54,736 bases of DNA from Nitrospira sp. (GCA_029865485.1 JAOUGT010000004.1:1-54736), one strand, 5' to 3'; shown: positions 1 through 8,576, numbered from the stretch's first letter. Numbers and translations: made by a program. Notes: generated from the letters alone by a model not told the origin.

Positions 1-54
1 CCTGTTTTGTTGTTTCTTGCGGGTTTAGGTTGTCTGAGGTTGGATCTGAGACAG

Positions 55-99
55 TTTGTAAACCGCAGGTTGGAGGTTCGATTCCTCTCGCCAGCTCCA
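55..99 (+). other. 3' half of tRNA-Thr(TGT), probable attachment-site remnant
   Basis: From base 55 the sequence fits the 3' half of a class I tRNA exactly: 7-nt anticodon loop TTTGTAA (anticodon TGT, Thr), 3' anticodon strand ACCGC, 5-nt variable loop AGGTT, T-stem GGAGG/CCTCT around TTCGATT, acceptor strand CGCCAGC, discriminator T and an encoded CCA at 97-99. The bases upstream (GACAG instead of the expected GCGGT) do not complete the anticodon stem, and no GCTGGCG acceptor strand exists between 1 and 54. The tRNA is therefore cut at the anticodon loop. Integrases commonly recombine in the anticodon loop and leave a 3'-half copy at one end of an island, which is the inferred origin. A tmRNA 3' end was considered but fits less well. 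A 5-bp hairpin (CGCAC ttc GTGCG) lies just after CCA. Confidence 0.5.
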
Positions 100-209
100 T
101 ACCGCACTTCGTGCGTACCGCCGACTCCTTATCGTTGTATCGTAACTACCGTCGGCGGATAAACACCTTCAGTATCTCTATCTTTGAACCTCCAACCCTT
201 CAGGGGTTT

Positions 210-231
210 CGAAGAGGATGTGTCCTCTTCG
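210..231. other. Perfect 8-bp hairpin in the gene-free left end
   Basis: CGAAGAGG and CCTCTTCG pair perfectly around a 6-nt loop (ATGTGT). The hairpin lies in a 260-bp stretch without a convincing gene, between the tRNA remnant and the methyltransferase 3' end. There is no T-run behind it on either strand, so it is not an obvious intrinsic terminator. The short ORFs listed across this stretch look like chance reading frames. Confidence 0.4.
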
Positions 232-312
232 TGGGGAACATGCGCTGGGGTTGGCTCCCTCTGCAGAAGCCGTAAGGCCCGCTGTCAGGCCGAGCAGCGA
301 CGGTTGGGCGAT

Positions 313-329
313 TCGATTCCTCTCGCCAA
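313..329 (+). repeat. Second copy of the tRNA T-arm/acceptor sequence (17-bp direct repeat)
   Basis: TTCGATTCCTCTCGCCA at 313-329 exactly repeats bases 77-93 of the tRNA-Thr remnant. Both copies also have GGTTGG shortly upstream. The second copy continues as GCCAACC, which is complementary to GGTTGGC at 249-255 and so gives an acceptor-like 7-bp pairing, but no D-arm or anticodon arm could be found between them. It is either a decayed tRNA or a second attachment-type duplication. Confidence 0.4.
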
Positions 330-366
330 CCTTAACTCTCCGGCAGCAATCGCTTGGAGTGTGATA

Positions 367-1614
367 CTACCCAAGCCCCCGTAGAATGTCTTGATAATAG
401 ACATCCAACATGACTGCACGGGTTTCCTCCACAATGACCAACTGGCGTTGGTCGAAGGTATTGGCGCAGTACAGATAGTGATACCCTGGAAACTTTCCAC
501 GCTCGACATGCATCTGCCGACCGTCCGGCTCCTGGCGCGTGGTATCGACGAGCACCTCTCGATCAACTACCTGCTCCCATGCGGCTTGAGCTGAGGGCCA
601 ATGATTTTCGTAGAGGGGACTCTCGGGATCGGTCGGGGTCGCCAGTGCTTCAGGAGAAAATGGGCGGCCCTCATCCGGTTCCGGGGATTCATCCCAAGCG
701 ACACGCTCCTGACTTCCGCGCTGCAACCAATAGAGTGGTCCGTCGTCGACCAGTTCCTCGACTGAGTGGTATCGGACTGAGGTTGGAGGTTCAAGGAGCT
801 GTAGCCCCCTCGCCGCCAGGGCTCGCTGAAAGGGTACTCGTCTACCGAGTTGCCGCGTTTTCTCACACAGGATCATGTGGCCATCTGACGACAGGACTTC
901 CATGAGAGTGTCCAATCGGCGGCCCAGCCCGGTTCGCTGTTCAAATGCCGACTGTCGTACTGAATCGTGCCCACGTTCAAAAGTTTGCCAACTTCGACTT
1001 GGAAGCCCAGGATCTTGCTCAGCCTGAAGCAGCGCATGGGTGGCCACCACAAGATCGTAGCAACCGGAAAGCGGCTCTGCGTCTCCATCCACACAGTCGA
1101 ACCGGAGATTGCGCAAGCCGAGCCTATCCGCTTGTTCCTGCGCAACAGCAATGGACGCGGATGACCGATCGACCCCCACGAACTGCTTATCAGGAAATAG
1201 TCGCGCACAAAAGGAGGTCAGGATGCCCAACCCGCAACCGAAGTCGAGTATCGCGGTCGCCTCGTCACAATGCGCTGCAATCTGTGAGGCGATCACCTCG
1301 TAATAGTCATACCGCTGGCTGTACAGCACCGGAAAGATCTTCGGATGGGCTGCGGCATCATAGAAGGCCATCTCATCATGACGATCACCTTTGCGTTTTT
1401 GCTCGGCACGCGCTGCCAGCTGTTTCAGATCTTCAGGAGAGAGTTGTTGCTGCTGCCAGGCAAAGTAGGCGGGGTCGGACGTAAATTGCCGGAGTCCCCA
1501 CCAGGCCAGATGCTCGTGAAGCGCGGCTCGCAACTCATGGCTCGCGTTTCGAGTTGAGAGTTTCAAGTTTGGAGTTTCAACGCGAAGAGGCCTCCGATAC
1601 TCGGAACGTTTCAC
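367..1614 (-). CDS. Class I SAM-dependent methyltransferase
   Basis: The protein carries a Rossmann-type SAM-binding site: AILDFGCGLGIL (motif I) followed by FVGVDRSSASIAVAQEQA, where the acidic residue after the second strand would contact the SAM ribose. About 130 residues precede this core and a longer region of unknown role follows, so the total of about 415 residues is larger than a minimal methyltransferase. The substrate cannot be told. The gene lies about 20 bp downstream of the proA-like gene on the same strand, so co-transcription is likely. The listed start is a GTG at 1614, but the first ~27 residues are encoded by repeat-like DNA (GAGTTTCAA/GTTTCGAG repeats), and a TTG near 1533 is a credible alternative. 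Confidence 0.8.
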   Translation of the reverse strand: MKRSEYRRPLRVETPNLKLSTRNASHELRAALHEHLAWWGLRQFTSDPAYFAWQQQQLSPEDLKQLAARAEQKRKGDRHDEMAFYDAAAHPKIFPVLYSQRYDYYEVIASQIAAHCDEATAILDFGCGLGILTSFCARLFPDKQFVGVDRSSASIAVAQEQADRLGLRNLRFDCVDGDAEPLSGCYDLVVATHALLQAEQDPGLPSRSWQTFERGHDSVRQSAFEQRTGLGRRLDTLMEVLSSDGHMILCEKTRQLGRRVPFQRALAARGLQLLEPPTSVRYHSVEELVDDGPLYWLQRGSQERVAWDESPEPDEGRPFSPEALATPTDPESPLYENHWPSAQAAWEQVVDREVLVDTTRQEPDGRQMHVERGKFPGYHYLYCANTFDQRQLVIVEETRAVMLDVYYQDILRGLG

Positions 1615-1633
1615 GCCTGACGCTTCACGCAGG

Positions 1634-3001
1634 TCACGGCCGCTTCAGCATGATCGCATCAAAGTACGTCTCCGGCACCGGATGGGGCAGCTGCAGCTGG
1701 CCGGCCCCGAATGCCACATACTTCTCACAGGTCAGCTGCTCCAGACCAATCGGGCCCTTCGCATGCAGCTTACCGACACTCAACCCCATGTCACGTCCGA
1801 TGCCGAAACTTTCACCGGCGTGGAGCCTGGTCGACGCATTCACCAACACGGCGGCGGCATCGACTTCTTTGGTGAATCGCATAGCAGACTCGTAGCGGTT
1901 AGTGACGATCGCCGCCGTCAGAGAGGGACGATGGGCAGCGATGTGGGCGAGTGCCTCGTCCAGACCATCGACCATCTTAATGGCTAAGGTCGGTCCGGCA
2001 AACTGGGTCATCCAATCCGCCTCCGTCGCAGGCACGATTGCCGTATGACCCGTCATGGCCATCTGCCCCATGAGGGCGACGGTCTTGGGGCACGCATGGA
2101 CTTCCACCTTAAACTCATCGAGCAACCGATTGATGAGCGGCGGCAGGAACTGCCGGCCGATGACTTGTTGAACCAACAGGGTGTCCAAGGAGTTGGAGGC
2201 TCCTGACTGTTGGACCTTCGAGTTGATCACCAGATTTTGCGCCATCGGGATATCGGTGTCGCCGTCGACATAGAGGTGCGTCAGCCCCCCGTCATCGCAG
2301 AGCACGGGCATCTTCGCCTGCTCCGCCACCGCCTTTCGCAGCCCAGCCCCGCCACGCACGATGAGCGCATCCACGCCTTTCGCCGATCGCATCAGCTCGA
2401 GCGCCACGTCCTTCTCCGTCCGATCGATCAGAATCCAGGCCCTCGCCGGCACGCCACTCTTCCCGGCGGCCTCATGCAATCCCGCGTCAATCGCCTGGTG
2501 CGTATGCCGCCATTCTGAAGCGCCACGAAGCACACAGAAGTTCCCCGACTTCAGCCCCAGCGCAATCGATTCCACTGTGACGAGCGGACTGCGCTCCGAG
2601 AGCACCCCGAGCACGCCGATCGGCGCCTTGACCCGCGAAACTTGTAACCCATCAGGGCGCTCCTGCCGTGACACCACCAGCCCCACCGGATCCGGCAACT
2701 CAGCAATCTGATGAAGTTGCTCGACCAGGTCACGAATCTGCTCAGCCGTCACTCGCACATGCGCCACGGCAGCCTTCATCCGCTCCTTCGCGGCCCCCTC
2801 TCCGAAAGACTTCCCGACCGCCTCGACATCCCTTGCGTTCGCGGTTAGAATTGTGTCGAGGTCGGAAGCCAGGCGTTCGGCCATCGCATGAAGGGCCGTT
2901 GCCTTGACCGAGCCAGGAAGGATCGCCAGCCCCCTGGCAATACTCCGTGAGTCTTTGAGCAGCTTTTCGATGTATAATTTGGCAGGAACGTCAATCGCCA
3001 T
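1634..3001 (-). CDS. proA: Glutamate-5-semialdehyde dehydrogenase (ProA) family protein, catalytic Cys replaced
   Basis: The whole length matches gamma-glutamyl phosphate reductase (ProA, aldehyde dehydrogenase superfamily), which makes glutamate semialdehyde for proline synthesis: LSERSPLVTVESIALGLKSGN, VRGGAGLRKAV, VNASTRLHAGESFGIG and LHAKGPIGLEQL. Several signature blocks differ. Where ProA normally has (T/G)xCN(T/A)xE with the catalytic Cys, this protein reads SGASNSLDT, encoded GCC TCC AAC, so the nucleophile is Ser. Conserved YEARPNVT has also become SERSPLVT. It may be a ProA paralogue with altered or no reductase activity. The chosen ATG at 3001 has GAGG just upstream; the ORF runs to 3076, and the leader MSVLLKED at 3076 is the alternative start. 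Probably an operon with the methyltransferase downstream. Confidence 0.85.
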   Translation of the reverse strand: MAIDVPAKLYIEKLLKDSRSIARGLAILPGSVKATALHAMAERLASDLDTILTANARDVEAVGKSFGEGAAKERMKAAVAHVRVTAEQIRDLVEQLHQIAELPDPVGLVVSRQERPDGLQVSRVKAPIGVLGVLSERSPLVTVESIALGLKSGNFCVLRGASEWRHTHQAIDAGLHEAAGKSGVPARAWILIDRTEKDVALELMRSAKGVDALIVRGGAGLRKAVAEQAKMPVLCDDGGLTHLYVDGDTDIPMAQNLVINSKVQQSGASNSLDTLLVQQVIGRQFLPPLINRLLDEFKVEVHACPKTVALMGQMAMTGHTAIVPATEADWMTQFAGPTLAIKMVDGLDEALAHIAAHRPSLTAAIVTNRYESAMRFTKEVDAAAVLVNASTRLHAGESFGIGRDMGLSVGKLHAKGPIGLEQLTCEKYVAFGAGQLQLPHPVPETYFDAIMLKRP

Positions 3002-3090
3002 AGGCCTCATGATCCGGTACAGAATAGGTTGAACTGCGTCGTTGCCATCACGATCTTCCTTGAGCAAAACACTCATGTGAGTAACAGCCG

Positions 3091-3119
3091 ACTATAACAC
3101 GCGTTTTTTCGATCAGTAA
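3091..3119 (-). promoter_or_regulatory. Possible promoter of the proA-like gene
   Basis: Read on the minus strand, TTACTG (3114-3119) and TATAGT (3091-3096) are separated by 17 bp. The -10 is close to sigma70 consensus and the -35 is weak. Transcription would begin near 3084, just before the upstream candidate start at 3076. The region divides divergent genes. Confidence 0.35.
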
Positions 3120-3225
3120 ACCACGGTTGACATCTCGGGCATGCCGAGCAGGGTGCTGATCAATACGGTTCACGAATAACACGCCGGCACGAGCACATCG
3201 AGGAGGGCCGGACGAAGGAGGAACA

Positions 3226-4056
3226 ATGGGGTCTGGAGTGCACATGAACGGACGCGGCTACGACCTGGCGCTCTGCCTGATCATGACAACAACCTTGGGA
3301 GCCTGTGCCGAGTTGAAATCCAGCCATACCTTGGGGCCGCCAACGCAGGCGACGCCTGACCAAACCGCCGAACGAGAACGTGAGAGCCAACCACCGAAGG
3401 CCGTGCAAGCGCGTTCGGCCGAAAGCCCCCATCAAGCCTGCCTGGTTACCTTCGACGACGAAGCCGCACTCGGACAAATCTACGGGCAGGCCCGCTCGAC
3501 CTTGGCCCTCAAAACCAGCCGTGGATCGAACGGACAACTGCAAATTTGCGACAGCACCAAGCACAGCAACTGCTGGACCTACCGCCAGCACTGCTCACGC
3601 AGCGATATCAACCTCGATACCATCGGCTCAGCCCATTACCATTTGAGCATGGAAACAGGGATCGAGTGCTACACTCTCCCGGATCCTGGAGACGGCCTAG
3701 GCCGCGGATTCGGCAGGCTCGTGGAATGGAAATGCACCGATGTCGATTGGGTGAAGACCCCGCGCGTTCTGACTTCCCATGACCAAAGCCAGTGGGTCAA
3801 GGTGTGGGCCAGCACAACGGACACCCGATTGCCCATGTACTTCGACCTGGACTCGATTCAGGTGCTCCCCGATACCTCAATCCAGCTCTGGTTCCGAAAG
3901 CGCGATGGCACCTGGTGGTTTTGGCCTGAGCTGCAAGCCGGCACCACCTGGACGTTCCGTGAGCATGTACGCGATGTCTCGGAAGTGCGGATCCGAGGAG
4001 CCAAAGCAGGACGAACCAGCTCCTACGTGATCGGCTCGGTCACAATCCGCGACTGA
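3226..4056 (+). CDS. Putative lipoprotein of unknown function
   Basis: The N-terminus has a signal peptide ending in a lipobox, TTLGAC, with the lipidated Cys at residue 27 (residue 21 if translation starts at the inner Met). A low-complexity Gln/Pro/Glu-rich linker follows, then a globular part with several Cys (ICD, NCW, HCS, IEC, KC) that could form disulfides outside the cytoplasm, and a C-terminal half rich in Trp and beta-strand-like sequence (LWFRKRDGTWWFW). No known family is recognised. The start at 3226 is supported by an upstream GAAGGAGGAACA ribosome binding site. It is divergent from the proA-like gene and convergent with the next one. Confidence 0.8.
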   Translation: MGSGVHMNGRGYDLALCLIMTTTLGACAELKSSHTLGPPTQATPDQTAERERESQPPKAVQARSAESPHQACLVTFDDEAALGQIYGQARSTLALKTSRGSNGQLQICDSTKHSNCWTYRQHCSRSDINLDTIGSAHYHLSMETGIECYTLPDPGDGLGRGFGRLVEWKCTDVDWVKTPRVLTSHDQSQWVKVWASTTDTRLPMYFDLDSIQVLPDTSIQLWFRKRDGTWWFWPELQAGTTWTFREHVRDVSEVRIRGAKAGRTSSYVIGSVTIRD

Positions 4057-4196
4057 GCGCAGCGTGTCCACGTCCGTGCATAGCAGAGCACCCCATTCTG
4101 TAGGTGTCACAGCGCTCGGCACGAATGGTATGTCGAGCGTTCCTTCGCGCGCTACATTAAAAATGGAGTCGGCTTACCTGTTCCGAACTCGCAGAG

Positions 4197-5486
4197 TCAG
4201 GCTGCAGAATCTGTCGATTGTTGCTTTTCTTGCTGAGCCAGCACCCTGGCTAACCACGCCCAGATCAGCATCAACGGCACCATGGCCCATGCAATCTGAG
4301 CCGTCGTGGCACCGAGGGCTTTCACCCCTGTGACCAGCCATCCGGTTGACGCATCGCCGCCGCGAGAGATGGCCGTATCGATGAAATTCTTGGCCTTGTA
4401 CTTTTCTTCTCGAGTGACGACCGTGAACAGCACTTCACGCGCCGGCTTCGAGAGCGCATATTCTCCGACCCGTCGCAGGACGGAAAATACAACGTAGAGC
4501 CCAAGGGTCGGCCACAAAGCGATACCCAAAAACCCGATCACACTGATCACGGGCAAGAACAGCAACGGGGCGATCAGACCAAATCGCCGAATCACGCGCT
4601 GCGTCACAAACACCTGGGTCAGCCACGTCAACAGCCCGGTCGTAAAGTCGAGACTGGAGAACAGGCGTGTGCGGGCCTCCGGCTGATCGAGATATTCAGA
4701 CACCAAGCGTGTCTGCTCGAGATAAAGAAAAGTGGCGGTCATGGTCAAACAAGCCAGGTACCCACAGATCTTCATTAAATAGGGTGAGGAGAATGTCAGA
4801 CGAATGCCGGCCAAGAAGCTACCGTGGAGCGGGTCACCCGGTCGTGGCTGGTGATGTTCGGACCGTTCACGCCCCCATCGCTCGAGTCGATAGATACACC
4901 CCAAACACAAGAACAGAAATCCCGCCGAGGCCAGCATGAGCACCGGCACCGGGAAGATAAACGTCAGTCCCGTTGTGATCAACGGACCGACCAAGGCTCC
5001 GCTACTCCCGCCTGCCGCAATCACGCCGAACAGTCTCGTCCCCTGCTCGGTGGTGAACAGGTCGGCCATGAAGCTCCAGAATACCGACACGATCAACAGG
5101 TTGATCACCGACAGCCACACAAAAAAGCTTCGGGCCACCCACTCGGGCTGCACATGACTTGTCATCAACAGGTAGTACGCGAGCAGATTCACAATAATGA
5201 ACCCGTAGACCGTCAGCAGCAATCGAGAGCGTGAGCATCGCGCGGACAGCCACCCGAACAACGGCGTCACGGCAAGCAGGGTGAGAAACGTCGCCGTCAT
5301 CATCCACGGGAGATGCTTGAGTCCCCCTTCAATGGCCATCTCGTCGCGCACGGGACGGAGGATGGAATACCCGCAGAGCAGGCAGAAGAAATACGCGAAG
5401 GCCCAGGCCAACGGCAGCAGCTCATCCGGTTTGGCCCCAAGAAAATCAGCCCATCGCTGAAACTGAGAACGCGGTAGTGCATCCAT
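4197..5486 (-). CDS. MFS/NTT-type (ATP-ADP translocase-like) membrane transporter
   Basis: About 429 residues with roughly a dozen hydrophobic segments. The first, LPLAWAFAYFFCLLCGYSILRPVRDEMAI, carries the YxxLRPVRDE pattern of bacterial NTP/NDP-exchange-like and related MFS proteins. SFMADLFTTEQGTRLFGVIAAGGSSGALVGP is also typical of this group. Bacterial homologues outside obligate intracellular species often have unknown substrates, so nucleotide transport should not be assumed. Met at 5486 (MDALPRS) is chosen because the ORF upstream of it is not membrane-protein-like; no strong ribosome binding site is seen. It is divergent from ltaE, with 85 bp between the starts. Confidence 0.8.
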   Translation of the reverse strand: MDALPRSQFQRWADFLGAKPDELLPLAWAFAYFFCLLCGYSILRPVRDEMAIEGGLKHLPWMMTATFLTLLAVTPLFGWLSARCSRSRLLLTVYGFIIVNLLAYYLLMTSHVQPEWVARSFFVWLSVINLLIVSVFWSFMADLFTTEQGTRLFGVIAAGGSSGALVGPLITTGLTFIFPVPVLMLASAGFLFLCLGCIYRLERWGRERSEHHQPRPGDPLHGSFLAGIRLTFSSPYLMKICGYLACLTMTATFLYLEQTRLVSEYLDQPEARTRLFSSLDFTTGLLTWLTQVFVTQRVIRRFGLIAPLLFLPVISVIGFLGIALWPTLGLYVVFSVLRRVGEYALSKPAREVLFTVVTREEKYKAKNFIDTAISRGGDASTGWLVTGVKALGATTAQIAWAMVPLMLIWAWLARVLAQQEKQQSTDSAA

Positions 5487-5532
5487 GCGCCCGCAGTGTA
5501 GCAGGTGTATCGTCGCCTGCAAGTAGAAGATC

Positions 5533-5541
5533 TGCTACAAT
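5533..5541 (+). promoter_or_regulatory. Extended -10 promoter element upstream of ltaE
   Basis: TGCTACAAT is a TGn-extended -10 motif 30 bp before the ltaE ATG. The -35 region (TCGCCT, 17 bp upstream) is poor, which is normal for extended -10 promoters. A GAGGAGG ribosome binding site follows before the start codon. Confidence 0.35.
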
Positions 5542-5571
5542 GCCCCGCTGACGTCTGAGGAGGCCGTAGGG

Positions 5572-6603
5572 ATGATCGATCTTCGTAGCGACACCGTGAC
5601 CAAACCGACCGACGACATGCGCAAGGCGATGGCCCGCGCCGACGTGGGCGATGACGTCTACGGTGAAGATCCGACCGTCAATCGGCTTCAAGACATGGCC
5701 GGAACGATGCTGGGCAAGCGGTTCTGCCTCTTCGTCCCCTCCGGGACCATGGCCAATCAACTGGCGATTCGCGTTCAGACCCAGCCGGGACAAGAAATCA
5801 TCGTCGAAAGCAAAAGCCACATCGTCCGATACGAGCAGGGCGCTGCCGGCGCGCTGGCCGGCGTACAGCTCCACTGGGTGCAGGGAGAGCGCGGTATCAT
5901 CACGGCCGAACAGGTCGAAGCCGCCATTCGGCCGACCGATCCGCACAGCATCACGACCGCGCTGATCTGTCTGGAGAATACACACAATGCCGGCGGCGGT
6001 ACCATTTACCCCCTTTCGACGATCGAAAAAATTCGAACGATCGCGGTGAAACACGGCATCCCGATGCATCTAGATGGGGCCAGACTGTTTAATGCCGTGG
6101 CCGCCACGACGCTTCCTCCGACCGCCTACGCGCAACATTTTGAAACCGTCTCCCTCTGCCTCTCCAAGGGACTCGGCGCTCCCGTCGGATCGCTGCTCCT
6201 CTCCAATGATCCCAAGCTCATCGAGCGAGCGCGTCGCTTTCGTCGTATGTACGGAGGCGCCATGCGCCAGGCCGGCGTGTTAGCCGCCGCAGGGATCTAT
6301 GCGTTGGAGCGACATGTGGCTCGGCTCAAAACCGACCACGAGCATGCGAAGAAACTGGCCCGGCTGCTCCAGCACATACCAGCCATCCAGATCGCGCCGC
6401 AGCATGTGGAAACAAATATCGTGATCTTCGACGTTCTCGACGAGGGACGCTCGCCAAGTGAACTGGTCGCTGCGCTCAAAGACCATGGCGTACTCATCAA
6501 CTCCGTCGGTGGAAAGAGCTATCGCGCCGTCACCCACCTGGACATCACAGAGCCGCAGATCGAAGAAGCCGCGGCAGCCTTCACGAGAGTCCTCCTCCGA
6601 TGA
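5572..6603 (+). CDS. ltaE: Low-specificity L-threonine aldolase
   Basis: PLP-dependent fold-type I enzyme that cleaves L-threonine or allo-threonine to glycine and acetaldehyde in the cytoplasm. The start [19 protein letters not shown] is the family signature, [16 protein letters not shown] follows, and the PLP lysine lies in [23 protein letters not shown] and [16 protein letters not shown] are also conserved. The length of 343 residues is normal. The ATG at 5572 follows GAGGAGGCCGTAGGG, a good ribosome binding site. The next gene on the strand is 131 bp away, so a separate transcript is possible. Confidence 0.95.
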   Translation: MIDLRSDTVTKPTDDMRKAMARADVGDDVYGEDPTVNRLQDMAGTMLGKRFCLFVPSGTMANQLAIRVQTQPGQEIIVESKSHIVRYEQGAAGALAGVQLHWVQGERGIITAEQVEAAIRPTDPHSITTALICLENTHNAGGGTIYPLSTIEKIRTIAVKHGIPMHLDGARLFNAVAATTLPPTAYAQHFETVSLCLSKGLGAPVGSLLLSNDPKLIERARRFRRMYGGAMRQAGVLAAAGIYALERHVARLKTDHEHAKKLARLLQHIPAIQIAPQHVETNIVIFDVLDEGRSPSELVAALKDHGVLINSVGGKSYRAVTHLDITEPQIEEAAAAFTRVLLR

Positions 6604-6734
6604 TCGTTCGACATTGACAGGCTCTCCTTTGATCCATAGAATGCCGAAGTGATGTCGTTCGAGAACGACCTTGCACGCTGCAACGTGTAAGACATCCAGC
6701 ATCGAGACACGGCCCTCCACAATCACGGATACTT

Positions 6735-7520
6735 ATGGACTCCAACACCGTCACCACCACGCCTACTCGGGAAGAACTGAATGCCGAGCTGCTTGAAGTT
6801 CCAGAGCCGCCGGAACAACCGGAGAGTCCTTCCCCGCCGGGATTTGAAGAAGGCATAGAAATCGCCATCCGGCATGTGAAGGGTCGCAGAGGAGGCGATC
6901 TAGTCGGCATCCTCCTCGTCGGGTCCGGGGCACGACGCACACTCACCCCCCACAGTGACATCGATCTGCTCGCCCTCGTCAAAGGCGACGCCGACGGTCA
7001 TGAAATTCTCCGAGTCGGCGAACGATTTGCCGACATCCGCTATCATGGGTACCGTTCGGTCGAAGATGACCTGGCCTATTCCCTCCGACTCCCCTCACTC
7101 TTGAGAAAAAGCCGGATCCTCTACGATCATGACGGTGTCTGTGCCAAGCTGCTCGACAAAGTCCATCAACGCTTCCGCCAAGGGCCCCCTTCGGCATCCA
7201 TCAATGAGCAGATTCGACTCAAGGCGGAATGCTATCACCTCTTAGGAAAAGCACAGGATCTCGTAGAGAAACCAGGCACCGCCTACTATTTATTGACACT
7301 GTTTTATGAGGATTGCATCTCCGCCTTCTTTCGGCTGAGAGGGTTTTGGCTGGTCGCCCCGGTGGATATCCATCGGTTCATGTTTTCCCGTGAGCCAGCC
7401 CTCGCCGACCTAGCCGGACAGTTCCTGACCGCCACGACACTCACCGACCGGCTCAACTTTGGCCGGCAATTTGCCGATCTCCTCTTTAAGGATGTCCCTA
7501 ACCCGGCTCGTATCGACTGA
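6735..7520 (+). CDS. Nucleotidyltransferase-domain protein
   Basis: After a 45-residue Pro/Glu-rich N-terminus comes the pol-beta-type nucleotidyltransferase signature: LLVGSGARRTLTPHSDIDLLALV, with the GS motif and the paired metal-binding Asp residues of SDID. The second half (roughly residues 150-260) is helical, as in kanamycin nucleotidyltransferase-like or HEPN-associated proteins, but no HEPN RxxxxH motif is visible. Substrate and biological role are unknown. It could modify a small molecule, a protein or a tRNA end. No clear ribosome binding site precedes the ATG. It sits between ltaE and gnd on the same strand. Confidence 0.75.
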   Translation: MDSNTVTTTPTREELNAELLEVPEPPEQPESPSPPGFEEGIEIAIRHVKGRRGGDLVGILLVGSGARRTLTPHSDIDLLALVKGDADGHEILRVGERFADIRYHGYRSVEDDLAYSLRLPSLLRKSRILYDHDGVCAKLLDKVHQRFRQGPPSASINEQIRLKAECYHLLGKAQDLVEKPGTAYYLLTLFYEDCISAFFRLRGFWLVAPVDIHRFMFSREPALADLAGQFLTATTLTDRLNFGRQFADLLFKDVPNPARID

Positions 7521-7655
7521 CCGCCGGGAAGTACAGCACCAGCAGCGTCCGTATTACGACGTTGTTTCGCATGCGATGGAAGAGACGTCCCGACCGTGTA
7601 CGCGATCGGCGGGTATCAATTCGCTGTCACCGACCTACATACCAAGGAGCCCTTT

Positions 7656-8549
7656 ATGGAACTGGGATTTATCGGGTTAGGCAAGATGGGCATGAACATG
7701 GTCATCCGTCTACGCCGCGATCAACATCGCGTGGTCGTCTATGACCGATCGAACGACCTGATTCAACAGGCTGAGGGCCATGGCTGTGTCGGCTCCACCT
7801 CGCTTGCCGATTTGGTGAGCAAGCTCAGCGCCCCGCGTGCGGTCTGGATTATGGTTCCCTCCGGCACTCCGACGGAAGAAACGGTACAAGCCGTGGCCGC
7901 CTTGTTGAAACCTGGGGACACCATCATCGACGGGGGCAATACCAGATTTCACGACGATGTGCGGCGCGCCGCGGTATTGAAAACACAGGGGCTCCACTAT
8001 GTCGACGCCGGGACCAGCGGAGGAATCTGGGGACTGAAAGTCGGCTACTGTCTCATGGTCGGCGGGGAAGAGGCTGCCGTGCAACGACTTGCCCCGTTGT
8101 TCAAGACCCTCGCTCCGGACAACGGATGGGCTCACGTCGGCGCCGTCGGGGCAGGTCACTATGTGAAAATGGTGCACAATGGAATCGAATACAGCATGAT
8201 GCAAGGCTATGCGGAAGGCTTTGAGCTGATGTCGAAGAGCGAGTACAAGCTGGATCTTGGGCGCGTCGCCGATCTCTGGATGCATGGCAGCGTGGTGCGT
8301 TCGTGGCTGCTGGAGCTCGCCGTGGGCGCACTCAAGCAGGATCCAAAACTCGAACAGCTGAAAGGGTACGTGCAAGACTCCGGAGAAGGACGCTGGATGA
8401 TCGCCGATGCCATCGAAAAAGACGTTCCGGTCCCCACACTGACGACCGCGCTCTTCACACGGTTTCGATCACGACAGGACCAATCATTTGCAGAGAAGAT
8501 GTTGGCGGCCCTCCGCAACGCCTTCGGTGGTCACGCGATCCGTCGATAA
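7656..8549 (+). CDS. gnd: 6-phosphogluconate dehydrogenase, decarboxylating (short GndA/YqeC-type)
   Basis: Converts 6-phosphogluconate to ribulose-5-phosphate and CO2 in the oxidative pentose-phosphate pathway. Visible motifs are the N-terminal dinucleotide site GFIGLGKMGMNM, the substrate-binding DAGTSGGIWGLKVG, and the catalytic region GHYVKMVHNGIEYSMMQ with the conserved Lys and Asn. At 297 residues it is the short, single-repeat form rather than the ~470-residue enzyme. The start at 7656 follows ACCAAGGAGCCCTTT, a strong ribosome binding site; the longer reading frame from 7596 is an upstream extension. zwf begins 27 bp downstream, so the two form an operon covering both dehydrogenase steps. 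Confidence 0.95.
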   Translation: MELGFIGLGKMGMNMVIRLRRDQHRVVVYDRSNDLIQQAEGHGCVGSTSLADLVSKLSAPRAVWIMVPSGTPTEETVQAVAALLKPGDTIIDGGNTRFHDDVRRAAVLKTQGLHYVDAGTSGGIWGLKVGYCLMVGGEEAAVQRLAPLFKTLAPDNGWAHVGAVGAGHYVKMVHNGIEYSMMQGYAEGFELMSKSEYKLDLGRVADLWMHGSVVRSWLLELAVGALKQDPKLEQLKGYVQDSGEGRWMIADAIEKDVPVPTLTTALFTRFRSRQDQSFAEKMLAALRNAFGGHAIRR

Positions 8550-8576
8550 TGAGACGATCTCACTGAGGAGACTTCT

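Noticed and set aside
1-99. 3' end of a tmRNA (ssrA)
   Set aside because: The end GCCAGCTCCA resembles tmRNA, but the spacing T-stem, 7-nt acceptor strand, discriminator T, CCA fits a tRNA-Thr half exactly, and tmRNA would have discriminator A and a GGGGC-type partner strand.
249-332. Complete tRNA based on GGTTGGC/GCCAACC pairing
   Set aside because: No D-arm or anticodon arm of proper geometry could be drawn, the T-stem is mismatched and no CCA follows.
30-384. ORFs of 81 and 66 residues at the left end
   Set aside because: They run through the tRNA remnant and hairpins, lack ribosome binding sites and have no recognisable protein features.
3127-3155. Promoter with TTGACA at 3127 for the lipoprotein gene
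   Set aside because: The -35 is perfect but nothing resembling a -10 lies 16-18 bp downstream.
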